Assembly: GCF_046707225.1 (NCBI RefSeq)
Contig: NZ_JBJKOP010000046.1
Span: forward strand, 12,186-76,185
Direction: 5' to 3'
DNA: 64,000 bases
DNA from: Caproicibacter sp046707225
GTDB taxonomy: Bacteria; Bacillota; Clostridia; Oscillospirales; Acutalibacteraceae
In this document: positions 53,986 through 61,645 of the stretch, in pieces
How the letters are laid out: the number at the start of each line of letters is the position of its first letter
Numbering within the stretch: the first letter of the stretch is position 1
Notes under the pieces: model-generated
Told to the model about the DNA's origin: nothing
The model's input: the letters and a program-made list of their open reading frames with translations, nothing else
The model's database searches: none
Made by a program: the position numbers and the translations under genes

Positions 53986-54054
53986 TTAAGAGTCGTCGGT
54001 GCTTCGGGCTTCAATTAAGTATTCCTCGCAGAAGAGGTTTTGCTTTTTTGTCAT
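53986..54054 (-). pseudogene. N-terminal scrap of a phage terminase small subunit
   Basis: ATG 54054 after GGGGGAT gives MTKKQNLFCEEYLIEA, the typical opening of terminase small subunits, then stops after 22 codons. The order (Xre, terminase, capsid) is that of a prophage collapsed by deletions. Confidence 0.5.
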
Positions 54055-54067
54055 TGGTATCCCCCAT

Positions 54068-54313
54068 TCAACTCTGTCCCGGCCGTTTTTCTTTTTTCGA
54101 TCCGGGAGAGTTCAGGACGTTCGTTCTTCCAAGCAAATAATCAGTAGACACATGAAAATAGTCGGCTATCTTGCACAGCATCATTAAGCTTGGTTCACTA
54201 ACTCCATTTTCCCATTTGTTGTATCTGGTTCGTTCAACTCCAAGTCTCTCAGAAAGTTCTTCCTGGGTAAGCCTCCTTAATTCCCGCAATAATCTAAGCC
54301 GTCTGCCAAACAT
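54068..54313 (-). CDS. Xre-family (phage repressor-like) regulator
   Basis: 81 residues from ATG 54313 after AAAGGTGG. The helix-turn-helix spans LTQEELSERLGVERTRYNKWENGVSEPS (residues ~14-40, given in part), followed by KIADYFHVSTDYLLGR. Likely a leftover phage repressor, since phage scraps lie immediately downstream. Confidence 0.88.
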   Translation of the reverse strand: MFGRRLRLLRELRRLTQEELSERLGVERTRYNKWENGVSEPSLMMLCKIADYFHVSTDYLLGRTNVLNSPGSKKEKRPGQS

Positions 54314-54474
54314 AGAATTACCACCTTTCATCAACTCATTTGTTTTCTTCTTCGATGATGAATATGGCCTTCATTATAAACTGCTATTAAATTGCTGATC
54401 GTAAACGCCATTCTCCTGCCGCGTTGAATGCCGGTAATAACGGCCCCGCACGGATACCACCCCGTTTGAGACAT

Positions 54475-54500
54475 AAAAAAGGACGGCCCGAAGGTCGCCC
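54475..54500 (-). terminator. terminator of the DUF2892 gene
   Basis: Minus-strand GGGCGACC-TTCG-GGCCGTCC stem, one mismatch, followed by TTTTTT. Confidence 0.7.
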
Positions 54501-54523
54501 CATCTGCTTACATCTGTTTCAAA

Positions 54524-54712
54524 CTATTTCTTTCTTGTTGAAATGTGAAATGCCGAATACAGAGGGCACACTCCAACAATTGCAGTCAATAGCGGAATTA
54601 TGCCAAGCAAGCCGAACCATTTTGAGTTCCCGGGAAGTACAATAAATAAGCTAAACAGAGCGATTGATAGAATCCCTCGAATAATTCGATCAATGATTCC
54701 TACATTTTTCAT
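54524..54712 (-). CDS. DUF2892-family membrane protein
   Basis: 62 residues from ATG 54712 after GAAGGG. NVGIIDRIIRGILSIALFS and GIIPLLTAIVGVCPLYSAF are the two helices and conserved Cys-Pro motif of DUF2892, often fused to or beside rhodanese domains. It may be sulfur- or redox-related. Confidence 0.85.
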   Translation of the reverse strand: MKNVGIIDRIIRGILSIALFSLFIVLPGNSKWFGLLGIIPLLTAIVGVCPLYSAFHISTRKK

Positions 54713-54788
54713 ATGATTCCCTTCTTCTGGCAAGTTAATGTGTAAGTTGCTTTCACTCTGTATTATATCCTTAAAAACAGATATCTCC

Positions 54789-54801
54789 GTGACCTGGTCA
54801 C
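54789..54801. promoter_or_regulatory. 13-bp perfect palindrome upstream of DUF2892
   Basis: GTGACC-T-GGTCAC, just upstream of a minus-strand TATAAT (54767-54762 region) serving DUF2892. Likely an operator; the regulator is unknown. Confidence 0.4.
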
Positions 54802-54901
54802 TTTATGTGCCGCTGCCCCGAATTCTTTCAGCCGGTCCCGCGCGATTTAAGGGATAATGACAGTATAATAATGGAAACAAAATTGAAATTGGGAGATTTT
54901 T

Positions 54902-55327
54902 ATGCTTGAAACAAGTTTTCATGGAATTACCATAAATTTTTCAGAACACTGGGCAAGCATCACAACCAATGAAAAACTTATGACATTTTTGGCACAACCG
55001 GGAAACGGCTCCGTTGAATTGGCGCGATATATATTAAATCGGTATCAGGAAATTTTTCACAGAAATCTTGAAATTCCGGAAATGTCGCTTGCTGTTGAGA
55101 TTCTAGTCCACGCTTATCTTGATGTTTTTTCAAAGAATGCTTCGTTAATCAGAAACCTTCTGCCTAAGCAGATATCAAAACCGATTCTACAACTGACTGA
55201 AGAAATCCACGAAAGAACTTCCATTATTGACTGTGGAGAGATTTCAGTTGATCATAATCGATTTATATTTAATAATCTTGCGCCCTTCCACTCACTTATT
55301 TTTGCCGCCTTGGGAAAACTTTCCTGA
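54902..55327 (+). CDS. hypothetical protein
   Basis: 141 residues, ATG 54902 with GGGAG 6 bases upstream. Mixed alpha/beta, no membrane helix, no family recognised (LNRYQEIFHRNLEIPEM; LAVEILVHAYLDVF). Its 3' end overlaps the converging replisome-organizer gene by 32 bases, so one of the two C-termini may have been made by a deletion junction near 55310. Confidence 0.55.
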   Translation: MLETSFHGITINFSEHWASITTNEKLMTFLAQPGNGSVELARYILNRYQEIFHRNLEIPEMSLAVEILVHAYLDVFSKNASLIRNLLPKQISKPILQLTEEIHERTSIIDCGEISVDHNRFIFNNLAPFHSLIFAALGKLS

Positions 55328-55778
55328 TCAGGCAATCACTACAGGATGTTACAGGAACGTCTTTCTGCGGCGTTACCGTAACGCCCTGTTGATTCTTTTT
55401 CCGCTCCCTGCACTTCTGCACCCGGCGCCTTGTATTTTCTTTTTGCTGTTCTATGTAGTCCAGAAGGAGCGTCGCCCTCTGCTCCCAGTTCCGGATAAAC
55501 ACCTTGTCCCCGTCCCTCTCTTCAAGGAAGTGGATTCCGAGCAGCTCATTGTAAAACTTCTGAGCGCCCTTTGCGCCGCCTTTGTCCCACCCCGCGGCTT
55601 TCGCGATGGCTCGCGGCGGAAAGTTTGTCACGATCCCGTCCGGAGCCGCCGTAGCGGCCCAGGTCCAAAAGCAGACCATCAGGCCGGCGGCGTGTGCGTT
55701 TGTGATTCCAAGGGCATCTGCCAGATTGTAGATTTTATCATGTTCCCGGATTCCGTCGTCCACCTGAATCCATGCCAT
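55296..55778 (-). CDS. phage replisome-organizer N-terminal-like protein
   Basis: 160 residues from ATG 55778; open frame extends upstream to 55904 with residual coding look. MAWIQVDDGIREHDKIYNLA followed by AHAAGLMVCFWTWA is the winged-helix start of phage replication initiators, then a Lys/Arg-rich tail (KENTRRRVQKCRERKKN). Initiators of this type load helicase at a phage origin. The C-terminus may be truncated; remnant of the same prophage as the Xre gene. Confidence 0.65.
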   Translation of the reverse strand: MAWIQVDDGIREHDKIYNLADALGITNAHAAGLMVCFWTWAATAAPDGIVTNFPPRAIAKAAGWDKGGAKGAQKFYNELLGIHFLEERDGDKVFIRNWEQRATLLLDYIEQQKENTRRRVQKCRERKKNQQGVTVTPQKDVPVTSCSDCLIRKVFPRRQK

Positions 55779-55912
55779 TTCTACACCGTCCTCTTCAAAT
55801 ACCGTTCCCGGCTTTCCTGCCGTCCTCTCAATTACCCCTTGAAATTGTTGCGGATTTGCATTCCGCAGGGAAAGATGAAGTAAATTTTTTTTGGCAACAA
55901 GCAAAAAGAAAA

Positions 55913-55935
55913 GCCCGCCGCAAAAAGCGGCGAGC
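55913..55935 (-). terminator. terminator of the 56002-56436 gene
   Basis: Minus strand GCTCGCCGC-TTTTT-GCGGCGGGC followed by TTTTCTTTTT. Confidence 0.8.
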
Positions 55936-56001
55936 CTGATTTAACGTTTGATGATTCCACCTGTGCGCTCCATAACAAAACGAAAAAGCATCTTTGAATG
56001 C

Positions 56002-56436
56002 TTACAGAAACGGTCTTAAATGAACGGACAGCTGCTCTTCAGAATGGATGAGCCGCTCTGTAATATTCTTGGCCTGCTGGTCTGCCGCTTCATATTGGTT
56101 TAAATACCGATTCAGGGATTTCACCCCCATATTGCAGCCTTCCGTAATCAAATCCGCTGCAGTATGATCCGTAGGCTTCATCGTAAGCTTTGTATTTGTT
56201 TTAATCCAGGACATTCCCTTTGCAAGCGGACTGGGTTCTTCGCCCCTGTCTTCATACTCGTTCAGCAAACGGCGGGTCTCATTCCCAAGTGCTTCGTGCT
56301 CGTGTTTGCAATCCGACAGAAGTTGTCCGAACTTTTCACTTTTTACTTTGGGCATAACTTCATCAATAGAATCCACGGCCATCTTGATACCCGCTTTACA
56401 TTCGCTCAACAGCTTTATCGTATCGTCATTTATCAT
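56002..56436 (-). CDS. ferritin-like four-helix protein (DUF2383-like)
   Basis: 144 residues, strongly helical. SECKAGIKMAVDSIDEVMP and CKHEHEALGNETRRLLNEY suggest a four-helix bundle with Glu/His pairs similar to DUF2383 proteins. A CACTCC-type ribosome site (GGAGTGA) lies upstream. Function unknown, often stress- or spore-linked. Confidence 0.65.
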   Translation of the reverse strand: MINDDTIKLLSECKAGIKMAVDSIDEVMPKVKSEKFGQLLSDCKHEHEALGNETRRLLNEYEDRGEEPSPLAKGMSWIKTNTKLTMKPTDHTAADLITEGCNMGVKSLNRYLNQYEAADQQAKNITERLIHSEEQLSVHLRPFL

Positions 56437-56537
56437 AATATCACTCCTTGAATATGAATGAAATCAATGATAGAATATCCGTTCGGCTGAAAAATATGAA
56501 ACTCCCCCAGGGTTACGAGGTCGTCTTTTGAGAGGAT

Positions 56538-56648
56538 CTACTTTCGAAATGGATTTTTGAATTTCAGGCGTTTTTTTGTCGAAGGCTCCAAAAAGAGGAC
56601 AACCGCCCCTAACAATATTCCGATCAGCATTGAGGCAATAAATTTCAT
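56538..56648 (-). CDS. 36-residue membrane peptide
   Basis: ATG 56648, 9 bases after AAGGAG: MKFIASMLIGILLGAVVLFL then a basic tail (STKKRLKFKNPFRK). A YtxH-like small membrane protein by look only; it could also be missed in other genomes. Confidence 0.5.
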   Translation of the reverse strand: MKFIASMLIGILLGAVVLFLEPSTKKRLKFKNPFRK

Positions 56649-56858
56649 GGCATACAGCTCCTTTTCCAATAGTTTGCTCCAATCAACGAGCATCATCCCA
56701 CTAATTCCGAAATGCGCGGGGCAACTACAAAATTGCCGCCGAGCAACAAGGTCGGCGGGAACCGTCAAGAAGTTTGTCCCTGCAGCCGTTTTAAAAAAAA
56801 CAGCAAAGACGAATTGTATTTTCGAATCCCTTGCAGATACTATCTGCGAGGTGATATT

Positions 56859-57026
56859 TTGTATAAAAATTTACATGAATTGCTTATGGACAGCGACATC
56901 ACACGACAGTATTTTATGAAGCTCCCGGTACAGATTCAACTGACGGTTCACGATCAGAACGACAACATCAGGACGGCTGAAGAACTGCGCAGATACGTTG
57001 ATCACATGACAAAAGCCAAGGGATAA
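56859..57026 (+). CDS. small conserved-type protein
   Basis: 55 residues from TTG 56859, five bases after GAGGTG. The pattern YFMKLPVQIQLTVHDQND followed by EELRRYVDHM is like small Firmicutes proteins with an LPxxVQ motif; function unknown. A short hairpin GCAGATACTATCTGC precedes the ribosome site (56833-56847). Confidence 0.5.
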   Translation: MYKNLHELLMDSDITRQYFMKLPVQIQLTVHDQNDNIRTAEELRRYVDHMTKAKG

Positions 57027-57035
57027 GCTGAGAAT

Positions 57036-57076
57036 GCTCCAAGACCCCGGCGCGTTTCCCGCCGAGGTCTTGGAGC
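57036..57076. terminator. terminator-like hairpin between converging genes
   Basis: GCTCCAAGACC...GGTCTTGGAGC, a long stem between the small + strand gene and rsgI, without a strong T-run on either side. Confidence 0.5.
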
Positions 57077-57081
57077 GCCTG

Positions 57082-58239
57082 TTACTTATTTTTCGCTTTC
57101 TCGGAATTTGAATGATCGTTACTTTTGGGGCCGGAATCGGACTTTGCATTCCCCGGATTGGAATCGGAAGAGTTCGGCTTTATCTTGTCTTTTTCTTCAC
57201 TGGACGCGCTGCTGCCGTTGTTTGATTCTTCCCTGATCTCCGTCCGGGCCGCCGAAGAGGACGAATCCTGAATTTCGGCATCGGCTTTTTCCGACTTCTT
57301 ACTCTGGCCCTGATTTCCGGACTTGTCCGGATGATTCTGGGAAGAGGCGGCTTTGTTTGCGGAAGCGCCGTTTTGCCCGGCCGGCTGAGAGGAGACGGCC
57401 TGCGTCGCGGATTGCGCGGAATCTTCCGAAGAGGCGGTTTCCGGGCTGCCCGACGCGCTGTTCCCGTCGGTTCCGGCATCATTTTGTACCTCCTGATTCC
57501 CGTTGTCCCCGGAGGCCTTTTTCGTTTCTTTGATTGCTTTCATAATATCTTTGACGGGCTTTTTCAGCCACTGGGTAACATCAACGCTGTTTGGGTCGCC
57601 CGTGCTGGCCTGCAGCTTTTCCACCAGATTCAGTTTGCCGGGCGTGGTGCCAAGTGTGCGGGCCTCCTGGACTCTTTCATACCCGACGCTGACGGACTCC
57701 ACTTCCACAGGTGCCTGCGCGTCGTCCACTTCCTGTTCGGCAGTATCCTTCAGGTCGGTTGCCAGTTCCTCCGCGCTCGTTTCATTATCGCTGTAAGTCG
57801 CGATCATGATTCCGCCCGGATCATCGGGCTGAAAGTAACCTTCCTGACTGATCTGCTGAACCGTGCTTCTGACGGCATCGTCGATCGACTGATTTTGCAG
57901 TCTTAATTGCTCCAGAACTTTTACGGCATCCTGATCCACCGCTTTTGCGCTGAGAACCCTGCCGAACCGGTTGACGGAGTACTCAATCGAAGGGTTGACA
58001 TCCAGACTGACATAAGTGTAAGGGGTGCAATAGGCCCACGCCGATACGCCGAACATAAGCGTCAAAGCCGCCGCGGCGACAGTCACAGCCACTGTTTTCG
58101 CCGGTTTTCCAAACACCTGCTTTTTCATTTCTATCACCTGTCCAATCGCATAATTTCTGTTTTTAACCTTGATTATGCAACCATCGTCCGACAGGGCCGC
58201 AGCATGAGCTCCCCTGATTTCTACAATAACGCCTTTCAT
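57082..58239 (-). CDS. rsgI: anti-sigma-I factor RsgI-like protein
   Basis: 385 residues from ATG 58239, in an ATGA overlap with sigI. An RsgI N-terminal domain (MKGVIVEIRGAHAAALSDDG) holds the sigma factor; one membrane helix follows (about 60-80, VAVTVAAAALTLMFG), then the conserved outer region YTYVSLDVNPSIEYSVN. The last 130 residues are Ser/Asn/Lys/Glu-rich and disordered, with no carbohydrate-binding module. It probably senses the envelope and releases SigI. Confidence 0.9.
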   Translation of the reverse strand: MKGVIVEIRGAHAAALSDDGCIIKVKNRNYAIGQVIEMKKQVFGKPAKTVAVTVAAAALTLMFGVSAWAYCTPYTYVSLDVNPSIEYSVNRFGRVLSAKAVDQDAVKVLEQLRLQNQSIDDAVRSTVQQISQEGYFQPDDPGGIMIATYSDNETSAEELATDLKDTAEQEVDDAQAPVEVESVSVGYERVQEARTLGTTPGKLNLVEKLQASTGDPNSVDVTQWLKKPVKDIMKAIKETKKASGDNGNQEVQNDAGTDGNSASGSPETASSEDSAQSATQAVSSQPAGQNGASANKAASSQNHPDKSGNQGQSKKSEKADAEIQDSSSSAARTEIREESNNGSSASSEEKDKIKPNSSDSNPGNAKSDSGPKSNDHSNSEKAKNK

Positions 58240-58946
58240 CTGTTCAGCTCCTCCCGGACATATCGCATATATCCAGCGAGAATGGGATAATCCCCGGTCA
58301 TTATCTCTGCCCCCGCTATGATATATTTTCGGTGACGTTCCAGTATTTTTCGGGGTACTCCGCTTTTCTTTTCCAAAGTTTTGATCGACAGGCACCCGGA
58401 ATGCCTCATCTCACTGACCAAAACAGGGCTGCTTACGATGCAGGCAATGGCTTTCGCGCACGCTTTTTTCGTCTTCTCCGCCTTTGGGGAACATTTGATC
58501 AGGTCGAAAAATGAAAATCCGTATCTTGAAAAGTCCTGCCCCACGCACTCGATTTCCGTTTTCAGGGAATCGTCCGCCGCCTTCTCGCTTTGATCGAAAA
58601 CCGCTTTTGACACCGTCGCGTTTTCTTCGCCCTCCTCCGGGTCGGAATCCAGCGCGGAAAGACTCACCGCGGTTTCCGAGCGGAATTTCGCCTGAGACCG
58701 TATGTAATCAATCAGTTTTCTGTGAATTACAAGTCTGGCAAACCCTGAAAAGCTGCCGCGATCCGCCGAATACGCCTTTACCGCCTGCGAAAATGCCCCC
58801 AGTGCCACCGACCACTCGTCGTCATTTTTTGTCAAATAGCGTTTTGTTGTCTCCGATGCGCATTTCAGAATAAATAATTCATTTTCCTGTACAAAGGAAT
58901 TAAAAAAAAGATCGTCCTTTGCCGCGCGGACAGCCTGTTGATTCAT
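58236..58946 (-). CDS. sigI: RNA polymerase sigma factor SigI
   Basis: 236 residues from ATG 58946; a TTG at 58955 is better placed after GGGAGGGGG and is an alternative. Region 2 carries the SigI pattern DEWSVALGAFSQAV and FSGFARLVIHRKLIDYIRS; the C-terminal helix-turn-helix is SIKTLEKKSGVPRKILERH. It controls heat, wall or (in some clostridia) polysaccharide genes. Confidence 0.92.
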   Translation of the reverse strand: MNQQAVRAAKDDLFFNSFVQENELFILKCASETTKRYLTKNDDEWSVALGAFSQAVKAYSADRGSFSGFARLVIHRKLIDYIRSQAKFRSETAVSLSALDSDPEEGEENATVSKAVFDQSEKAADDSLKTEIECVGQDFSRYGFSFFDLIKCSPKAEKTKKACAKAIACIVSSPVLVSEMRHSGCLSIKTLEKKSGVPRKILERHRKYIIAGAEIMTGDYPILAGYMRYVREELNR

Positions 58947-58955
58947 CTCGCACAA

Positions 58956-59263
58956 TTTATTTCCCCCTCCCGATTTTCCCCGCTTACAGAATATCCGTCC
59001 GTTTCTGCGGGTCACAGCCTTGCAGGAACAAAGGATCCTACCATAAGGTTTGATTGGGTACCTCCAATCCGGTATTTTACAATTTCACCCCTGATTTTGA
59101 ATTTATTCTAACATAACCTGGGAAAGAGAATGATCTCGCTGTTCGAAAAACAGCACAATTTTACATGATCTTCTTCCGCCCCCCACAATACCGGAATTTC
59201 CGGCTGTTCCGATCCGGTATAGCGAACATTGGCCAATTAATTTAGCTCTGAAGACGATAAAGG
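58956..59263. other. upstream region of sigI-rsgI
   Basis: No credible gene. A TAGAAT at about 59105-59110 (minus) could be a -10, without a matching -35. It may contain an autoregulated SigI promoter, but I could not fix one by eye. Confidence 0.4.
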
Positions 59264-59296
59264 CCCGCGAACAGCTTTGAAAGCTGTTCGCGGGCA
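59264..59296. terminator. long perfect hairpin after the lysozyme gene
   Basis: GCCCGCGAACAGCTTtgAAAGCTGTTCGCGGGC, a 15-bp stem with almost no loop, following the lysozyme stop; weak T-run. Confidence 0.65.
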
Positions 59297-59312
59297 CCTT
59301 GCGTTTCTGTTT

Positions 59313-61391
59313 TTATGAAACCGTGACAATACTCAACCGCTGAGCGGACTTTTCCAATCCTGCCGCATAAACGCCCGCCTGACCGGAGCCTGCCGCTTTG
59401 ATTTTGTAGAAATAACTGCCGCCGGACTGCGTGACGGAGACGGACTGGATGACCGAGTTGTTCCCGGTGGTAAAATGTAAAACGGGATTCCCGGAAGTCG
59501 GCGTAAATTTGAATATGTAGGTTTTACCTTTCGACATGGTAAACAAATAGGGGGTATCGGATCGAATCCCGGCGGGAACCTGGCCGGAAAGCGTTCCGTT
59601 CGCGGTAAAGGACGCGGAAGCTCCGCTTGCGTCCCTGGTTGTGATGACCGCCGCGCCCGTTCCGGCATTTGTGATTTTAAACAGATATCCGCCGGAAGTT
59701 TTGCCGTAATAGGAAACCGCCACCGCGGACGGATTGGAGGAAGCGGCGGTCGGAGCCGTCGAATCAGCCGAATAGATTTTGTAAATATAGGAATTGTTCG
59801 ATCCGAACGTATAAGAGGCCGTCGTGTCGCACTTGAGAGACCCCGTCGAAACCGGAGTGCCGGAAGATGTTCCCGTATTCTGCAGCGTCCCGTTGGCGGT
59901 AAAGGACGCGGAAGCTCCGCTTGCGTCCTTGGTTGTGATCACCGCCGCGCCCGTTCCTGCATTTGTGATTTTAAACAGATATCCGCCGGAAGTTTTGCCA
60001 TAATAGGAAACCGTCACCGCGGACGGATTGGAGGAAGCCGCGGTCGGAGCTGTTGAACTGTTCGAATAGATTTTGTAAATATAGGATTGGTTGGATCCAA
60101 ACGTATAAGAGGCCGTTGTGTCGCATTTCAGCGTTCCGCCATGATCGGCAGAACCGGAGTTGTCCTGTGGGGTCGAAGAGGTGGAATTTCCGGAACCGAC
60201 CGCCGTAAAGGAGACCGTGGTCCCGTTCCCCGCCGTCGTCGTAATCACGGCATCGCCCGGTCCGTTGTTCGTAATTTTAAACTGGAAGCCGTCCGCCAGC
60301 CTCTTGGAATAGGATACGCTGACGGCAGCAGGATTTGAGGAGGAAGCGGAGGGTGTAAAGGTGTCGTTGGTCGAAATCTTATAATAATAAGTCGAATTCG
60401 TCCCAAATGTATAGGTTCCTGTGGTATCGCAGGTGAAATTCTGCTCGGAAGAATCCGGTACCGTAGGAGTCGTGATCCCGCCGCCGCTGCCGCTGCCGGA
60501 ATAATCATAGAAGCTGTAATCAACGTCGCACGAGCCTGATACGCCGGGCACCGACCTTTGGCCGTACTGCCACATGGTATATGGGCTGAAGCTCGTCATA
60601 TCCGTACTGTGCGCTATCCATGTGTCGTACTGTGCGACCAGCGGACTGGTCAAATGAGCTTTGTAAAAGCTGTAGTAGCTGTAAACAACGGTCTTATACC
60701 CGGCCGCCTCAAGTTTACTGCAAAAAGCCTGTACCATCTGTCCGAGCATGTCTGTGGACAATCCCCACTGGCCCTTGTCCTCGACATCATAGGCGACAGG
60801 ATAGTCCAGCTGTCTGCCGTTGAGGACATGCAGGCAGAAGTCGGCTTCCTCCTCCGCCATGGCCACGCTGGTGGCGTAACTGTAATGATAAGCGCCGACT
60901 TTCAAACCGTTTGCCTTTGCATTGGAATAATTGGTTTCAAAGTACGGGTCTGTCTGCGTAGACCAGTTCTCACTGCCGAATCCGGTACGGATCATGGCAA
61001 AATCTATGCCGTAATTTTTCACGGCGGCCCAGTCAACTGTTCCCTGATAGCGGGAAACGTCGATTCCCTTATAAGCGACGTTGACAACGCAGGACGCGCT
61101 GTACGCGCCAGTAGCGGCGGTTACAATCGTCTGCCCGATTTTTTTGCCGGTCACCTGCCCCTGGCTGTCCACCGTAGCAATCGTGCTGTCGGCGGATGTC
61201 CATGTAACATCCGTATCGACCGAGGAACCAAAGTAAGCGTATAGTGTCGTGTAATCACCTACTCTTACTCCGATCGATGATTCATTGAGTTGGAATCCCC
61301 CCGAACTGTTATCTGCAGCAAAGGTCGGAAAAGACATTAATATCATACCCGACACGACCAAGATCAGAGCAAGAATCTTTTTTTTCAACAC
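59313..61391 (-). CDS. secreted GH25 lysozyme with Big2 and repeat domains
   Basis: 692 residues. Signal peptide to about residue 26; Big2 immunoglobulin-like domain 33-106; GH25 muramidase 108-300 with GIDVSRYQG and the catalytic YDVED (Asp202/Glu204); then four beta-rich repeats of about 80 residues (319-400, 420-501, 518-600, 605-692). The second and third are almost identical in DNA too (59886-60134 and 59589-59840). They probably bind wall polymers. GTG 61391 lies 4 bases after GGAGG; TTG 61388 is equally possible. Confidence 0.9.
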   Translation of the reverse strand: MLKKKILALILVVSGMILMSFPTFAADNSSGGFQLNESSIGVRVGDYTTLYAYFGSSVDTDVTWTSADSTIATVDSQGQVTGKKIGQTIVTAATGAYSASCVVNVAYKGIDVSRYQGTVDWAAVKNYGIDFAMIRTGFGSENWSTQTDPYFETNYSNAKANGLKVGAYHYSYATSVAMAEEEADFCLHVLNGRQLDYPVAYDVEDKGQWGLSTDMLGQMVQAFCSKLEAAGYKTVVYSYYSFYKAHLTSPLVAQYDTWIAHSTDMTSFSPYTMWQYGQRSVPGVSGSCDVDYSFYDYSGSGSGGGITTPTVPDSSEQNFTCDTTGTYTFGTNSTYYYKISTNDTFTPSASSSNPAAVSVSYSKRLADGFQFKITNNGPGDAVITTTAGNGTTVSFTAVGSGNSTSSTPQDNSGSADHGGTLKCDTTASYTFGSNQSYIYKIYSNSSTAPTAASSNPSAVTVSYYGKTSGGYLFKITNAGTGAAVITTKDASGASASFTANGTLQNTGTSSGTPVSTGSLKCDTTASYTFGSNNSYIYKIYSADSTAPTAASSNPSAVAVSYYGKTSGGYLFKITNAGTGAAVITTRDASGASASFTANGTLSGQVPAGIRSDTPYLFTMSKGKTYIFKFTPTSGNPVLHFTTGNNSVIQSVSVTQSGGSYFYKIKAAGSGQAGVYAAGLEKSAQRLSIVTVS
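59589..60134 (-). repeat. two tandem near-identical domain repeats in the lysozyme gene
   Basis: Units at about 60134-59886 and 59840-59589 share nearly all codons (SYTFGSN..YIYKIYS, SYYGKTSGGYLFKITNAG), far more alike than to the flanking repeats, showing recent duplication or gene conversion. Confidence 0.8.
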
Positions 61392-61570
61392 TGTTCCTCC
61401 GTTTCATTTCGGTTGGTTTCATTTTTTATGGAAAGCAGCGCTTTCCGTCGAATTCTGTTACATATTTTATTATATTTTTTTGGCAGTATTCTGTCAAGCG
61501 AATCCTATAAAAAGAGGCTTCCTGTTTTTGGGAACAAATCAATTCTTCTTCCTATTTTTCCTTTCTTGCC

Positions 61571-61600
61571 TTGCACTCCCGCAGCCTTGCATGATATAAT
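61571..61600 (+). promoter_or_regulatory. promoter of the CoA-transferase gene
   Basis: TTGCAC (61571-61576), an 18-base spacer and TATAAT (61595-61600), 45 bases before ATG 61646. Confidence 0.7.
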
Positions 61601-61645
61601 ATTAACAATTATACCGAAATGACAATTTGGAGGGAAATTGACAAT

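Noticed and set aside
54331..54474. 47-codon minus-strand frame just before the Xre gene
   Set aside because: Its ATG lies in the T-run of a terminator with no ribosome site; the inner ATG is too close to GGAGA. Possibly a worn phage scrap but not supportable as a gene.
59586..60134. Direct repeats as a CRISPR or satellite array
   Set aside because: They are long, in frame and encode protein repeats of the lysozyme.
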